Shown one piece after another: positions 11,395-24,365 of a stretch of DNA of 64,000 bases. The position numbers and the translations under genes were made by a program. This DNA comes from Strigops habroptila (lineage: Eukaryota; Chordata; Aves; Psittaciformes; Psittacidae): contig NC_046358.1 in NCBI RefSeq assembly GCF_004027225.2, positions 65,801,028 to 65,865,027 on the forward strand. Direction: 5' to 3'. The notes beneath the pieces are model-generated. The model ran no database searches and was not told where the DNA came from. It saw only the letters and a list, made by a program, of their open reading frames with translations. Every line of letters starts with the position of its first letter. Position 1 is the stretch's first letter.

Positions 11395-11410
11395 GCCGCG
11401 GGCGGGGAGC

Positions 11411-11440
11411 GCGGAGCGGCGCGGAGCGGCGCGGAGCGGC
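11411..11440. repeat. Three perfect copies of a 10-bp GC unit in the FGF19 leader
   Basis: GCGGAGCGGC is repeated three times in tandem (11411, 11421, 11431), followed by degenerate copies to about 11456. It lies between the predicted start site and the FGF19 ATG. Confidence 0.85.
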
Positions 11441-11514
11441 GCGGCGGGGAGCGGCGCTGCCTTGCCCTGGCTGCGCCTCGGGGATGAAGAGCGAGTGAAG
11501 CCAGCCCCTCGGCC

Positions 11515-11521
11515 TTTTATA
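11515..11521 (-). promoter_or_regulatory. FGF19: FGF19 TATA box
   Basis: TATAAAA on the minus strand, in the context GAGCTATAAAAGGCC. Normal spacing places the transcription start near 11485-11492, a leader of roughly 90-100 nt with no upstream ATG. Confidence 0.75.
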
Positions 11522-12231
11522 GCTCTCCGTTATCAGCCCGATCGATTCGGCTGCATCCAGCTCCGATATAGAGCCCATTTCATAGCGGGAATTGGTCGGA
11601 TCGGTCACTCCCCCCAAAAACATTGATCGGATGACATCATTTCGCAGGGGACACCCTGAAGTCGCTCCTTCCCCATTCGCACCTCCGAGATTTCCACCCA
11701 CTTCAAGCCTCCGGCCGCGCCTCTCCATGCGGTCCCCGCTGCCCCGAGGGAACGGGGTGGGATGGGAAGGGACGGGACGGAGTGGGACGGAGGACACTGT
11801 CGGTCCCGCAGCCCCACGGAAGCGGACCGGGGATGTGCGTGTGTAAATTCAGACCCGTGTGTAAATCCGACCCGGTGAGGGGGGGAGGCTGCCCTCGTCC
11901 TGCTCCTGCCTTAGCTCCTTGCCCATCCTTTATTTCCCTTTTCAGAAACTTGCCTTCGGGAAATGCTTTTTAAACCTCGGATCACCTCCCAGGGCAGGGG
12001 CTGTGGATGAGCGGCACCACTGGTCCCCGTTACCTGCAGCCGGTGAGGCACCCGGTACGGCCTGGTATGGTACGTCCCTTGCACGGCGCCTCTTGGCGGG
12101 CCGGCACTGCTTCCCGGGCTTTATCGCCGCCCGGTCATCCCCGGCTGTGTCACTAGATGGAGCCTGGTACCTGGGCTCCAGGGCTGGCCTGGTCCCGGGG
12201 GAGCTGCTGCCCGGGGGGCTCTGCAACTCCT

Positions 12232-12412
12232 CTTGGAACAGGCTGCCCAGGGCAGTGGTGGAGTCACCGTCCCTGGAAGTGTTCACAAACTGTGTAGACG
12301 AGGCCCTTAGTGCCATGGTTTAGTGGTGGCCTTGGCAGTGCTGGGGAACGGTTGGACTTGATGATCTTAAAGGTCTTTTCCAACCTGGCTGATTCTGTGA
12401 TTCTATGATTCC
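12232..12412 (+). mobile_element. CR1 LINE 3' fragment, 0.8 kb upstream of FGF19
   Basis: The plus strand shows TGGAACAGGCTGCCCAGGGC, then the CACAAACTGTGTAGACGAGG block and the end GATTCTGTGATTCTATGATT. It matches the CR1 subgroup also present at 1350-1890 and 28678-29190. The 5' truncation falls at the edge of the FGF19 CpG island. Confidence 0.92.
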
Positions 12413-15400
12413 TGCTCCTGTACAGAAAGATTAGGGAGGGGGGAAAACTGTAAGAAAACTGCATTGCTGGCAGGCAGCATCAAACTGATCTGTTTGATAT
12501 TTTTTCCTGGTCTGTGTGTGGACTTTTTCCATACAGGTTCCTCTCCAGGATGTCGCTCAGTGATGGAGAAAAGCAGATATGCACATTTTGGCTTGTTCCT
12601 CGCTTTTTTCATCTCAGGGGGATTGCTGCTGACTTTTCTGCTGTCCATCCAAACTGAGCATTAAAAGGATTTTCTCAGATCTCGAGAAATAACAATTTCA
12701 TAAAGAAAAAGAAATCCTTCCTCCACAGTACATATTAAATATCCTATTGCCCCCAGCAACATTTCTGAATCAGCAGTTTCAGTCAGCTTCCACAGACTGT
12801 TCTTATATTTTGCTGCCTTTTACTTCCATCCTTTTGTGGGTACACACACATCTTCCTCCTGTAAACACTCACAGAAATAACTTTTCTCTCTGAGCAATCT
12901 TAGCTCAGTGAGGCTGTGACAAGTTCACCCCAAAATAAAGAGTCCTGGAGGCTGATGGCCTGCACTTGTGTAAATGCTTACACTTACCACGTGGAGCTTA
13001 CCGTGCTTTAGTTCATGACATTAATCAATCAGGGTTTGAATGATCAGGGTCTTGCATTACAAGCTCCCTGGATCGAGGGATTGTATGTCACCAACCCTTT
13101 CAAAAGCAAATACTGATTTTTATTTCCTATTTCTATTTCCTTCCTGTTTGGGTTTTTGATGGTCAGCTTGAGACACCCAGAAAGGAGCCTTCTCTGCATG
13201 GTTGTAATTAATAAAGATCAGGAGCACTTCACATTCAGGTGTCTCATGCTGCATCCTCCAAACCAGGCACTGATCTGAGAAATTCTGGCCTTTTAAACAT
13301 CACAGAAGCTCACAATACTATAAACCTGGTAAATAATACGAAGGCATCCAAGACCCTAATTTTTTTCTCCTGTGCAGTATTCTGCAGTGTTATTACATGG
13401 CTGCTACAAAGGCAGTTCACTGCCCTGCAACCCTGGGCCCCACAGCAGTTGTGCATGTAACTCATCCTGGCTACATATGCATTCTTCAAGGTATCGAGCA
13501 CCCATCACACACAGAGGTTATGCTCTGAAATGAAACTGAAAGGCTTTTTTAGTTCATTTTGTGGTGCATCTCAGTGAATAGATGCTATTTGATGATTACT
13601 CTTTCTGCTATACTATAGTGTGAATAATATTCACCATCATACATATTCATTTTTTCTACGATTGTTTGATTGTCTTCCACAAGAAGTCAGACATCTTTCC
13701 AGTGGTAAGGAATTGATGCTTGCAACTTGTTTATTCTTTTGGGCAGCATTATTATTCCTTTGTGAAGGTCAAAAATAGAGGCAGAAAGGGCAAATCATTT
13801 GCACAAAGTTATACTTAAAATCAGTGAAAAAGCTGGCTATACATGAGTATTTCCTGACAATTGATGGAGAAATATTAAAAGTTATATTCATTGTTACTGT
13901 TGCTGATATTACGTGGACTGATTTTTAAAGGTTCATATTGAATCAAACCAAAATGAAAATTAAGCACTTACTTAACTAATTTTTTGGAACGGCCTCTCTT
14001 GTCATAGGAAGCTTTCAATCTAAATCACTTCTCCAATTTCCTCTGCAGCCAGTGACAGAGGTAGGTGCCTCCAAGTGCTTATCTGGACTGGATATTACCA
14101 ATCCTATCTCAAAAGAGCTGTTTAAGACATATGGGTTAAATAATTTCTGGAAGTCCATATTTCTTTAATTGGCTCTGGGAAAAAAGCCTGGATGATTAAT
14201 TCAGATTAAGTACCTTTCCTTTATTCAGAGATAAATGAGCTAATGAATCTTCTCACTGTTTTCGAGATGTAAGAGTTGCAACATATGATTTTCTTTTTAT
14301 TTCCTATCTGTGTCACTGAACTTTACCATATATTTAATTGTTTTATCAAAGTTCAATAGGATGACACATGTCTTGGCATGTTCCTACAAATGTATTTGCA
14401 GAACAAATATATATAGGGTAAATCACACCATCATTTCCAGAGCTAGACCTGCTCCCTCTATAAAGAAAGCCTGCAACAAGGAAACCTGGTAGTGTAGGAC
14501 TTCTTGATTTTGTGGGGATGGGAAGGGGGGAGAAGGTTTATAGAACAAAAATATCTCCTGACCAAACAGTACACAACTGCAAAAGCATTTTCACCTGTTG
14601 TAATGAATCATTTATTTTCACTGCACTTTTCAATGTCCCAATGGAATTTCTGCAGAGCAGGAACGTCAACTTTCTGTTACACTGAACTGGATGTGTTTTG
14701 GATGAACATAACTACCAAAATTTAAAAGTCAAACATCCAGAGATCCTGGAACATGCCAAAAAGATAACAGAGGGCTTGTGCCTCACTGGCCAATAACATT
14801 CTTGGAACTAGCAGAAGTGAAACCAAGGAAGGTGGCCTCAGAAATGATCAGAAATAAGGCATGAAGCCACCCATGAGTAGAAGATGGCCATATGTTACCT
14901 TGTGGTGGAGATCAAAGATAAAATTACATAGGTAAGTCACTCCAGGCTGAATGAGGATCAAAATGTGATGAACTGGATGTACGGCAACATCTGCTCAATA
15001 GTAGAATAACTTCAGAATATCATGGTGAAAGCTTTCTACTATGTAAGTCACTGCGGAAGGAGGAAAATAGTACAGAAACTTTAAAGATATTTTGCTTCCT
15101 GGGGCATCTTTGGGACGTCCTGCAGATTTAGGAGTAGGTATAACATGAATGTGATCCAAGAGTACTTTTGAGGAGAGATCTGTGTTTCCTCCTCTTCTCT
15201 GAAGTCAGAAGTGGGAGAATTGGAGAGGCTGTAAGTACCCTGAGGGAAGTAAGGTCCCAAGCAGAGCTGGAGATGGAATCCTTTGGTTTCCGATTTCCGC
15301 TGTAGTTCCTGCATGTCATCCCAGAAGCGACAGCAAAAAGAAAGCCTTCATTTTTCCCGTGGCAGAGGGCCAGCAGAACCATCCAATCCCTTCTTTTGCC

Positions 15401-18400
15401 TCTGGGAAGAATATGTCAGGCAAATGAGGGAAGGCAGAAGTGAAGACATAGTACACTGCGATATGCAGTTATTTGAGCATGAGCTTGTTCTATAAAGAGC
15501 CTTATCAGCACAGCACAAGTTAAAAAATCCTGCCTAAGAAGGAGAGGTTACTCCACCATATGTCAAGGACTGTTCTGCTTCCCAGCTGCTTCTGCAATCC
15601 AAGAGGCATAAAGGTGACAATATTTCTCGCTGGGCTGTGAATGAGTGCAGAATTGAGATTCCACAGCTCCCGCTGCGTGCGCCCACTGACAGGATGTCAT
15701 ACAACGGGATGAGCACTCACAGAGGTTCCCTGCAGCTATCAAAAGCGTAATAGTCCTCAGTGAATTTGTAGGATACAAATGCATTGGATACTTGAAGACT
15801 TTTGAAATGATCAACTTCTGGAGGAGTTCATCCTCTTCTCAAACTGCTCTGCTAAAGAAGGTCAATGTGCTGGAGAGATCGTTGCTACTGTAATTTGTAG
15901 TTGCATGTGTTATTGCTGGTTCTTTCCAATGAACACAGCCAGACAACTAATTTCAAATATCTCCCACCATTCTGTTATCTAACGCTTTCTTAACTATTGC
16001 TATCAGTTAATGCATTCCCAAGAGCAATACTTAGCCTGGAATTGACTTTAAGTGTTGATGGTCAAATGATACCTTCTGATTAAGTCTACTCTAAAGCTCA
16101 CAAAGGTCCTGTCAGTTTCAAAAGGCCTAAATGCATTTTTTCCTCACTGGAAGTTATTTCATACTTCAGAAATACTTGATCCACACCATCTTTTCTATGT
16201 GCTATGAAATCCTCTGTCATTCTGGTATAGAAGAAGCCTATTGATTTTCTGAGAACGTGTTTGGTACAGTAGCTCTGCAGCACCTTGTTTATACTAAACC
16301 AACAGAAGCTGGATTTTTTTCTATTATTTTCTGAGCAAAACTGCATCCTGCAGCAGAAATTAATAATTGCAAGTTTCTTTGCCAGTGTCTTACATTTTCA
16401 TTTCAAGTTTGACCTAGGGAGTAATGCCCCTGGACTCTGTTTCTGCAATGTGCTCTTGAAAACTGTGAGGAAAGCTTTTTCAGGCAAGAGTAATTCTAGA
16501 TCACCAGCTTCTCGGTCTGAAGTGGTATCCATGGAGCATTTACCACTACTCTTTTCTTGTCAATCACTAAATAACGTTGCATTTATGACAAGTTCCAACT
16601 CCACTAGAAATATTTTGCCTTTAATAGACAGAGAATGGGCCAGTAGAAGAAGATAATACACCAGAAAAGAAGGGAATAGATATGCTATCAGAGTTTTGCT
16701 TCAGACTCACAATAGCGCATACTCAGAGCTGTGGTCCTGTTCAAACACATCCGAAGCCCTGGAAAGCCAGAATTAATCAGGTGATTCAGTCTGATATAGT
16801 GACAATTCCCAAAAATCAGTCCTAAAGGGCATAGTAGGAAGCTGGGATGTACAAGAACTTCAGCAAGAAGACCAATACAGGCACATTAAACCAAACCTGA
16901 CCCTGGAGCAATTTCACTGAGTTATATCTGGGATGAATTTGTTCCATAAAGGTCTAACTTCATGTCATGGGAGGTGTAAAACTGTTTTCTTGGTTAGTGA
17001 GGACACTGAGCCAGGGGCTTACAGATGGCCATTATTTTCAAAGTCAGAAAGAGGGAGATGAAAGGGGTTTAGCTATGCCTGTCTGTTTAGTGAGGCACTG
17101 AATCCCCCCTTCTCTTGAAGTCAGGCTTCCTATGTATCTGGGAATGTGATTATAACTCTGCTTAAATGCAGATGTTTTCTCAAAAGCACCTGTGATAATA
17201 AACCTCTTTTGTTTTAGAATTTATACCACAAAGTCTTTTAGTCATGAAGATGTTAATAAATTATATCACTCATAGTATTTGGTAGGCTTATGGCCATCTA
17301 AAGGGTATTTTAGCTAGAATCAGTCAGGCTTGACTAAGAACTTATGGGAGAGCTGCTGTGGCTTACGTGATGTTGAGGATCAGACTACCCTATAGTTGTC
17401 CCTAATGGCCCATAAAGGTAAGACGCTTTTGGGATGTTCATCTGAGGCTTTACAGCACATAAAATTTACACACTGCAGCTCTCTCAGGAGGATGATCCTA
17501 TACAACTGAGTGATAGACAGTGGAGCAAACGTATATATAAGCAGTTGTGCCAACAAAGAGCTTGATTTCCTCATAGCTGCTGTCAGCTCAAACTACTTGC
17601 TGTGCTTGCCTTTGTGCTTTCTTGAGGAAGGGTTGGAACTGCTGCAGAGCAAGAGACCTCCATTCTTTGCTGTTAAACAAAGTGTGCTAAAAGGTGTGGG
17701 AAGTTCCTAGTCCAGACATGGCTTGATAAAGCTGGCACTGCTTTTTATCTATGAGAATCCTATGCTTGTCAGTATGTATGTAAGATCTGCAGATACTTGG
17801 CACACCAAGTCCATCGAAGGACAGAGGTGGAGAAGTGCCTGGCTTCAAAGTGTCCCTATGTGGATTAGTTCCAGATTACTCAGTCCTGCTAAGACTGAAG
17901 GATGTGAAAGATAAGAATTACACATGTCTGGGGAACTTCTGCTTATATTCCACTGTAGATAGTTGTGTTATTTGGTTTTGGTGTTTATTTTGTTTTCTGT
18001 TTTTTGGTTTTTTTTATCTGCGCTTCGAATACTTGACCAAGGTCAGCAAAAACGAGTCTGAGGTCTGTGCTGAACAATTACGACTATTTCCCATGTTGTG
18101 GAGCAAAAGGGGTAGAAAGGGAGTTGAGGAAGCCAGCTAAGACTCAGAGTTTTCTTTCTCCCTACTATTTCGTGCTACACTCTGCTGCTTATCATTACTA
18201 GGAACTGCAAGTCACCAGCAGAGCTGCATAAACTGCTAAAGAGAGGTAAATGTCTAGTAAATGCAGGTGAACGTTGTGTCAAAGTGTCAGTTCAGTTCAC
18301 AAGTGCTTATTCACCTACTGTCATCACTTTTGATTATTATGATATTGCAGGAAGGACTCTTACTGAAATGATGAAGCCCTTTATGAGACACTTCTGAACA

Positions 18401-20929
18401 AATGTGAACTTGAAAAAGTACGAAGTTTCCTCATGGCATCATTTAAGGCTGTTAAGAATATTTTGCTCACAGCATCACATATCCTCAGCTTCTGGAAAGC
18501 AAAGTGATTCCACCGAATCAGCAGAAATCTACCTTCCACTCCAGCCCATATTCAGGGTGTAAAACCATGGAGAAACATCTTAGAAGAAATAAAATTCTTG
18601 TGCAACAATTCCAAAATCTGTTTAGTAGATGGAGTTACTTCACCTGGATTTTAGAACGTGTGATGGTGTCTTGCCTCCCTCTTCACAAGACACCCAGACT
18701 CAATGCTTAATATAGGTGACAGTCATGTAGAAAGATTTTACAGTGGCTTTGCTCAAGAGGCAAGAATTGAAGGTTATTAATAACTGTTCTTCCACTTGAA
18801 GGTCACAGGAAATAATTTTCTGTTGAAAGGAAGGCTATACCACAGCTGTGGAGTAGCTGCAGTTGGGAAACTCAGTAACTTCCTCTAATGGTCCATGTTG
18901 AAGCTTCTTAATTAGTCACATTCGCTACCATGAAACATGGCTGTGGGACATTTGGGATCAAGAATTGAAGGGCAAAGGTTACTGAAGCATCCTGCCAATG
19001 CAGCTAAAAGTGACCTTTACTTGACAAAGCAGAAGTAACATGGGATCTAAAAAGAATGGTATTCAGATAGCTAGTCCATCCAAAACATTTCATTTGCATG
19101 ATCCTAATCAACCATGATTTCCTAGTTTAATGGCCAATTAAAAGGCCATTTGAAAGTAAAAGGAGCAGAACAAATCAGCCTGGAAAGAGCCTGGATGGTC
19201 TTTAGAAAGTAATTCAAGTTTACTTAGGTTTTACACATCCGACTAGTGAGAAAATGAGTGGGTAATGGATGTCTTACTCCAAAAGTAATTCAGATTCGTT
19301 AAATAACTGGTTTCAGTATAAAATAAAATCTGAAGCTTCGCTGAAAAGTGAAATGAAACACCTGCAATTAAACCAAGGGATTTATCTATCTAAAGGTGAC
19401 AGCAAATACGAAATGGAATGTAAAATCCCCCACTATCTGGCTATTGCCTATGTTACATACCTTGATATAAGAAGCAGAATGAAACTCAGTATTTCCTTTA
19501 TGTGTATTTACAACTGTAATCGGACATATAATGGTCAGAATTATTCTAATTTACCATCTTTAAACCTCAAATGCTTTTATGTTAAATGCATCTTCAAATT
19601 ATTTGATTTTCCTGACATGAAATATTACACTAAATATTACAGGCCAGAAATGAGAGCCACATTCCCATCTCTCTTGCTGTAGCCTCACTCTACAGAAGAG
19701 CTGCCATTGCTGGGCAAGAGACAGCCCTTTTTCCTTTCTCTTAACTAATAGGTCACATATTGCCATCAGTATGATTTGGATTCAGTTAGGCAGATGTATC
19801 ACTGATTGTGTAACATTGTAGAAGGAACTAGCCAATACTCATGAAATAAAAAGCTACAGAACTGTAAATGGACCCTATACAAATCCTTCCTATTTATGGC
19901 TCCAGAGGCAATAGCAGTATCCCATTCTCAAGAGACAGTAGTCCCCAAATTTACTTTACCCTCAAACACACACATAGACAGCAATGGCAACCTTTTGCAC
20001 ATCATGGCAAAGAGCAGTGGTACAAAACCTCATTGATTTGTCATTCACCCCTCACACTAACTGCCTGACTTACATTTTACTTTAGTGCTGCATTTTAACT
20101 CTCATTTTCCTGAGAAAAGGTAGTGACAGACATATCAACTACAACTTTTGCTGGTAATTTATAACCCTTGCTACCTAAGTTCCTTCTGCACTGTCATTAG
20201 GAGAAGGTCATATTTTCCAGTTATGATGCGTAGTCATGACTGTGCATTGAAACGGATCTTATTATTTGGTTAGTGTGGTGGTTCATCACAGGTGGTTTGT
20301 ATTTCGGGCTGACTTCAGCATGCTCAGGCTGTCCATGCAGTACTGATTATTAATAAAAAGTTAATGTTCAGAACAACATTTTTAATACTTGGTTAAGGAA
20401 AGGAGCTAGGGCCCAATTCTGCCTTCCACAGCAAAATTCATTTACTTCAGTGGTAACAGTTGGACATTTGGCAACAATTCTTGGTAGTAAATTATTAGAG
20501 TATCAGTTCATGTTTATCATTTAGGCCTGTTAAGTCCTCATAAGAATGAAGGCTCCATTTTGCCTCATATTTTATGTGCGTGTACAAATAAGCAACGATG
20601 ACATATTCTCTCTAGCATAATGCTGCAGGATGGGTGGGTTTTGTAGTCTCCCAGCCTGTATATTTATTCCTAGAGAGTTTTGCCCACGTGACAGATGAGA
20701 ACATGCATGGCTACAGCTTTTCCAATTTTAGATCAGAGCCACACAGCAAAGAGCATCGAGTTGGCAGGTCCCCTGCATTCATGTGAATGAAATGAAAGGG
20801 AGCTCAGTTCTTGGCTCCAGTTTTCTGTCAGTCCATTTTCATTCAACAAAACAGACCAAAGAGAAAAGTGATCAATCCATAAACTCATGAAGCCTCAGCC
20901 TCCAACTGTGATCAGCTTTGAGCTCCCTC

Positions 20930-21280
20930 CACAGATCTTATCTGTTGCAGAGTGATTGAAAGTAATTTGTTTTGGTTGAAAGTAATTTGTTTTGGAGAGT
21001 AATTAGATTATCTCTTGGGGGGCTTCCTACCTGGTGACCCAGTGTTTCTCCTTGCCTTGCTGCTCATTAACATCAATTACTATAGAGACACTCTTCAAAG
21101 GCAGGCTTGCACTGCCCAGGGTGGGCAACCTATTAAGAAATATGCTTCTCATCCCTACTAGGAGATAATAAACCTTCTAATGTCAAACAATTATTTGTGG
21201 ATCAGACACATATGATCCTCCTGAGGCTTAAGCCTTTCAGTTGCCATCCAGTGTGAAATGCTTAGTAATTAGGAAATGAG
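20930..21280. promoter_or_regulatory. Candidate conserved regulatory element (motif cluster)
   Basis: AT-rich sequence with several developmental-type motifs close together: GTAATTAGATTATCT (homeodomain/GATA-like), TTCAAAGG (TCF/LEF-like), ATTAACATCAATTA and TTAGTAATTAGG. No repeat or coding signal. This is inference from motif density only. Confidence 0.2.
20956..20995. repeat. Perfect 20-bp tandem duplication
   Basis: TTGAAAGTAATTTGTTTTGG occurs twice head to tail. It is followed directly by GAGAGTAATTAGATTATCTC and lies within the CR1-free block. Confidence 0.95.
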
Positions 21281-21962
21281 CTAGATCTTTCTATAACAGT
21301 GTATATTGATGTGAATATAACAGGCTTAAGCAAACAGCTACATAATACTTGCGAACATTTGTCAACACTGGACACATATTCCATGCTTGCAGAGGTACTG
21401 TGACAGCAAACAAAATACATCTCTGCCAAGGGAAAGTGCAGAGAGGTTCAGAAGTTCATGCTTTGACTCTTCTCCCCAGATTCAACTCTTTTTAATTGAA
21501 ACAATGAATATGGTTATGTATATGACACAGCACTGATAGGCATCATAACACCAGTATCTATTTTTTTCTGTAATCATGTGAGCTTTAAGTGAGTCACTGC
21601 CAGACTGTGACATTTACTGGTGGTGATTACATCATTACTACTATGCCATCCTACAGAACATCATGGAATAAACAAGAACCACAATGATCCACCTTTAAAA
21701 CCACATCTCTTTCTTGCAGACAAACCAAATCTGAACAATAAATTGCCCCAGTTACCCATTAATTTTCCCTTGTTACAGCTCTTTGTGCTGCTTAGGCAAT
21801 AGAAAGCAGTTATAGAGGGAGCAGAAATTACCTGTAAAGGTAAGGTTTGTTTGGTGGGACTTCCCTGGTCGCGTAGAGGTCCTAGTGTCACCGAAAGTCA
21901 CGGGCTGGCCCTGGACATTCAGGAATAGCTGAGATTGACCACAGAGAAGCTGGGGGAGAAAC

Positions 21963-22345
21963 ATAGAATCATAGAATGGGTTGGGTTGGAAAGGACCTTA
22001 AGAGCATTTAGTTCCAACCCCCTGCCCTGGGCAGGGACTCCTCAAACTAGACCATGTCGCCCAAAGCTCTGTCCATCCTCACCTTGAACACTGCCAGGGA
22101 TGGAGCATTTACCACTTCTCTGGGCAACCTGTTTAGTGCCTCACTGCCCTCACAGGGAAGAACTTCTTCCTTATGTCTAACTTGAACTTTCCCTGTTTAA
22201 GTTTAAACCCAGTCCCCCTTGTCCTATTGCTACAGCCCGTGATGAAGAGTCCCTCTCCAGCATCCTTGTAGGCCCCCTTCAGATACTGGAACATGGTAAA
22301 AATGTCCTTGTTCTACAGCTGTTCATGGCTACCTGATCCGTAAGG
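21963..22345 (-). mobile_element. CR1 LINE 3' fragment
   Basis: The plus strand begins ATAGAATCATAGAATGGGTT and continues with GGTTGGAAAGGACCTTAAGA, CCCCCTGCCCTGGGCAGGGA and GTTTAAGTTTAAACCCAGT, reverse complements of the CR1 3' end. 5'-truncated near 22345. Confidence 0.92.
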
Positions 22346-23104
22346 AGACAAACATGAACCGAGGCAGCCCAAAGAAGTCCTGATGGAAGGGAATCATCAT
22401 CAATGTTTGCAGTCATTAAACCCCACCCTGTTAGGTGATACTGGCTCTCAGGATTTAAACATGTGCTACAAGTCCTTTAAATCTCTGTCCTGAAGAGTTG
22501 CTAAATGCTAACATCTGAAGTAAATAACTGCCCTTTTTTTTTTTTGTTTAATTTGTCTTGTTTGAGTAATTAGGTCATTACATCTGAAAGTGATTGTTTT
22601 ATGCATGCCAAGAGTGAATAATGAAGACCTTTGATAAATCCAGCAACCAGCATGTGAATGTGGGGAAGGAATGCAGAGGCAAATGAATGATCTTTCTGAA
22701 ACAGAATTTCTCCCTCGCCACCATTTTTATCCACATTGAAGTCAGTTAATACGTTTACTTTTTCCTGCTGTGTATATTATAGTTGATTCTTCAGTGCTTC
22801 CTTTTCCTAATAAAATCCACATTGTCTGAAGTGTTTGCAATGTTTTTTAAATAGGCTACTGTGGGCCTGTTTATGAGCCAGCCACTGGCTGCTTTTATGG
22901 AGCTAAACATTTCCTCTTCACATAGTTTTCAAGGAGTGCTTAGAATATAAATATTTTACCAGGTTGTGTTTATGTAATTTTGATATTTATGCAGAGTTAT
23001 GGATGGTCTTTAGCCACCTCCCCAGCCTCTAAAAGTGGAGTTAAATGAAAGTAAAAAAATAAACTTTATCACTCATTATGGTGTTTGTTAGTTAAAAAAA
23101 TAAA
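22346..23104. promoter_or_regulatory. Candidate regulatory element between CR1 copies
   Basis: Unique AT-rich sequence with a perfect TCF/LEF-type CCTTTGAT at 22628-22635, TAATTAGGTCATTA near 22568, TTTATGCATGCC near 22600 and GGAATG TEAD-like cores. Placing it as a regulator of FGF19 or FGF4 is inference. Nothing coding is seen. Confidence 0.2.
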
Positions 23105-23386
23105 AGACAAGGGCCTGTAGGGACAGGACAAGGGGCAAAGGCTTTAACCTGACGGAGGAGAGATTGAGATGAGATCTTATGAAGAAGTTCTTCCCTGTGA
23201 GGGTGCTGAGGCACTGGCACAGGTTGCCCAGAGGAGCTGTGGCTTCCCCATCCCTGACAGTGTTCAAAGCCAGGTTGGACGGGGCCTGGAGCAACCTGCT
23301 CTAGCAACCTGCCCCTGCCCGTGGCAGGGGTTTGGAACTGGGTGAGCTTTAAGGTTCTTCCAACCCAAACCAGTCTGGGATTCTAT
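23105..23386 (+). mobile_element. CR1 LINE 3' fragment
   Basis: The plus strand shows GACAAGGGCCTGTAGGGACA, TTTAACCTGACGGAGGAGAG, GAGGGTGCTGAGGCACTGGC and GGATTCTATG at the end. It belongs to the same subgroup as the copies at 53830 and 55318. Confidence 0.92.
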
Positions 23387-24365
23387 GTCTGAACAAGCAA
23401 TGAAAAATAAATAACCTTTTGTTTCTCAGGACTGATCCTCACAGGAAAGGGTGGATCAATTGCTTCCACTTAGCTGGTCATGTGAGCGAGTCGTGAATGT
23501 TACTCCACAGCCTGGTGAGAGCAGATCGACTGTGTCACTCACATTATAAATCAAACTGAGTAAAGCAAAGAAAGTGGAAATATCATAAGACGACTGGCAA
23601 TGATTTTGTTTTGCAGGTATTTACTTTGAGCTCAGGGTGGGAGGAGAGGTGCTTGTGCCTATGAGCATCTTTGCCACCGTGCGCTGATGCCGTTGCAAGG
23701 GTACTCTGTGGAGGAAAGATGACCTGACAGTTGCATTGTAGCCAGTGACCCTGCAATCCTGTCTCAGGTCTGCTGACTTCCAGTGGGAAATAAAATTCAG
23801 TCCTTCAGCAGCATGGCTGCCTTCATGGTAGGGAGGAAACGCATTCTTATCTGACCTATGTGTTGCAGGTGTACTGCAGGTATCTGTGTACACTACCTTC
23901 TGCTAACTGGCTATGGTGATTTAAGAAAATGGGTTCAAATCACTGGTTTATTTGTTGTTTTGATGTGCAGTAATGTCAGTGGAAAAAGGGTCTGTTTACG
24001 GCAGCTTTTTAGCAAAGTCAGAATCAATAGTTTTAAGGAAAACTGATTTCCCTCCTTGCTGAGCTTCAGTTTGTTTTTTGGAGAAAGTAGTATCAGAGCA
24101 TGTGAACTGAATTCTCTCTGAATTAAACTAAACCTGTATAGGTGCTCAGGGAAGTCTCCTGACATGCTGTTAACTGCTAATGGCTGTTCAGTCTGTGGGA
24201 CCAGATTAGATCTTGCCTGAAGAAACGCCCGTGAACTGTGCCCAGTGTGGATGCTAGGTCCTCAGCACCTAGGGGTATTTATGGGACAATTCATGATACT
24301 CATGCTATCTTTTGTTTTCTTAAATAAATACTTTTTTTTTCCATGCATGACAGACAGCAGCTCCA
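23387..24365. other. Intergenic; nothing recognised
   Basis: Mixed-composition unique sequence between two CR1 copies. No coding, RNA or repeat signal that I can support. Confidence 0.35.

Larger units (their letters stand above)
10830..12230. promoter_or_regulatory. FGF19: CpG island covering the FGF19 5' end
   Basis: GC- and CpG-dense sequence over exons 1-2, the promoter and about 700 bp upstream, in sharp contrast with the AT-rich flanks. The upstream part holds no CR1 until 12232. The minus-strand CRE/ATF-like octamer TGATGTCA lies at 11631-11638. Confidence 0.7.
12413..21962. other. 9.5-kb CR1-free intergenic block upstream of FGF19
   Basis: No gene, CR1 or other interspersed repeat is recognised. 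Frames are short (the longest is 137 codons at 19269-19682) and unlike any family I know. Local features are an octamer ATTTGCAT at 19092-19099, an inverted repeat AATGGCC/GGCCATT at 19129-19150 and a 20-bp tandem duplication at 20956-20995. Confidence 0.45.
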
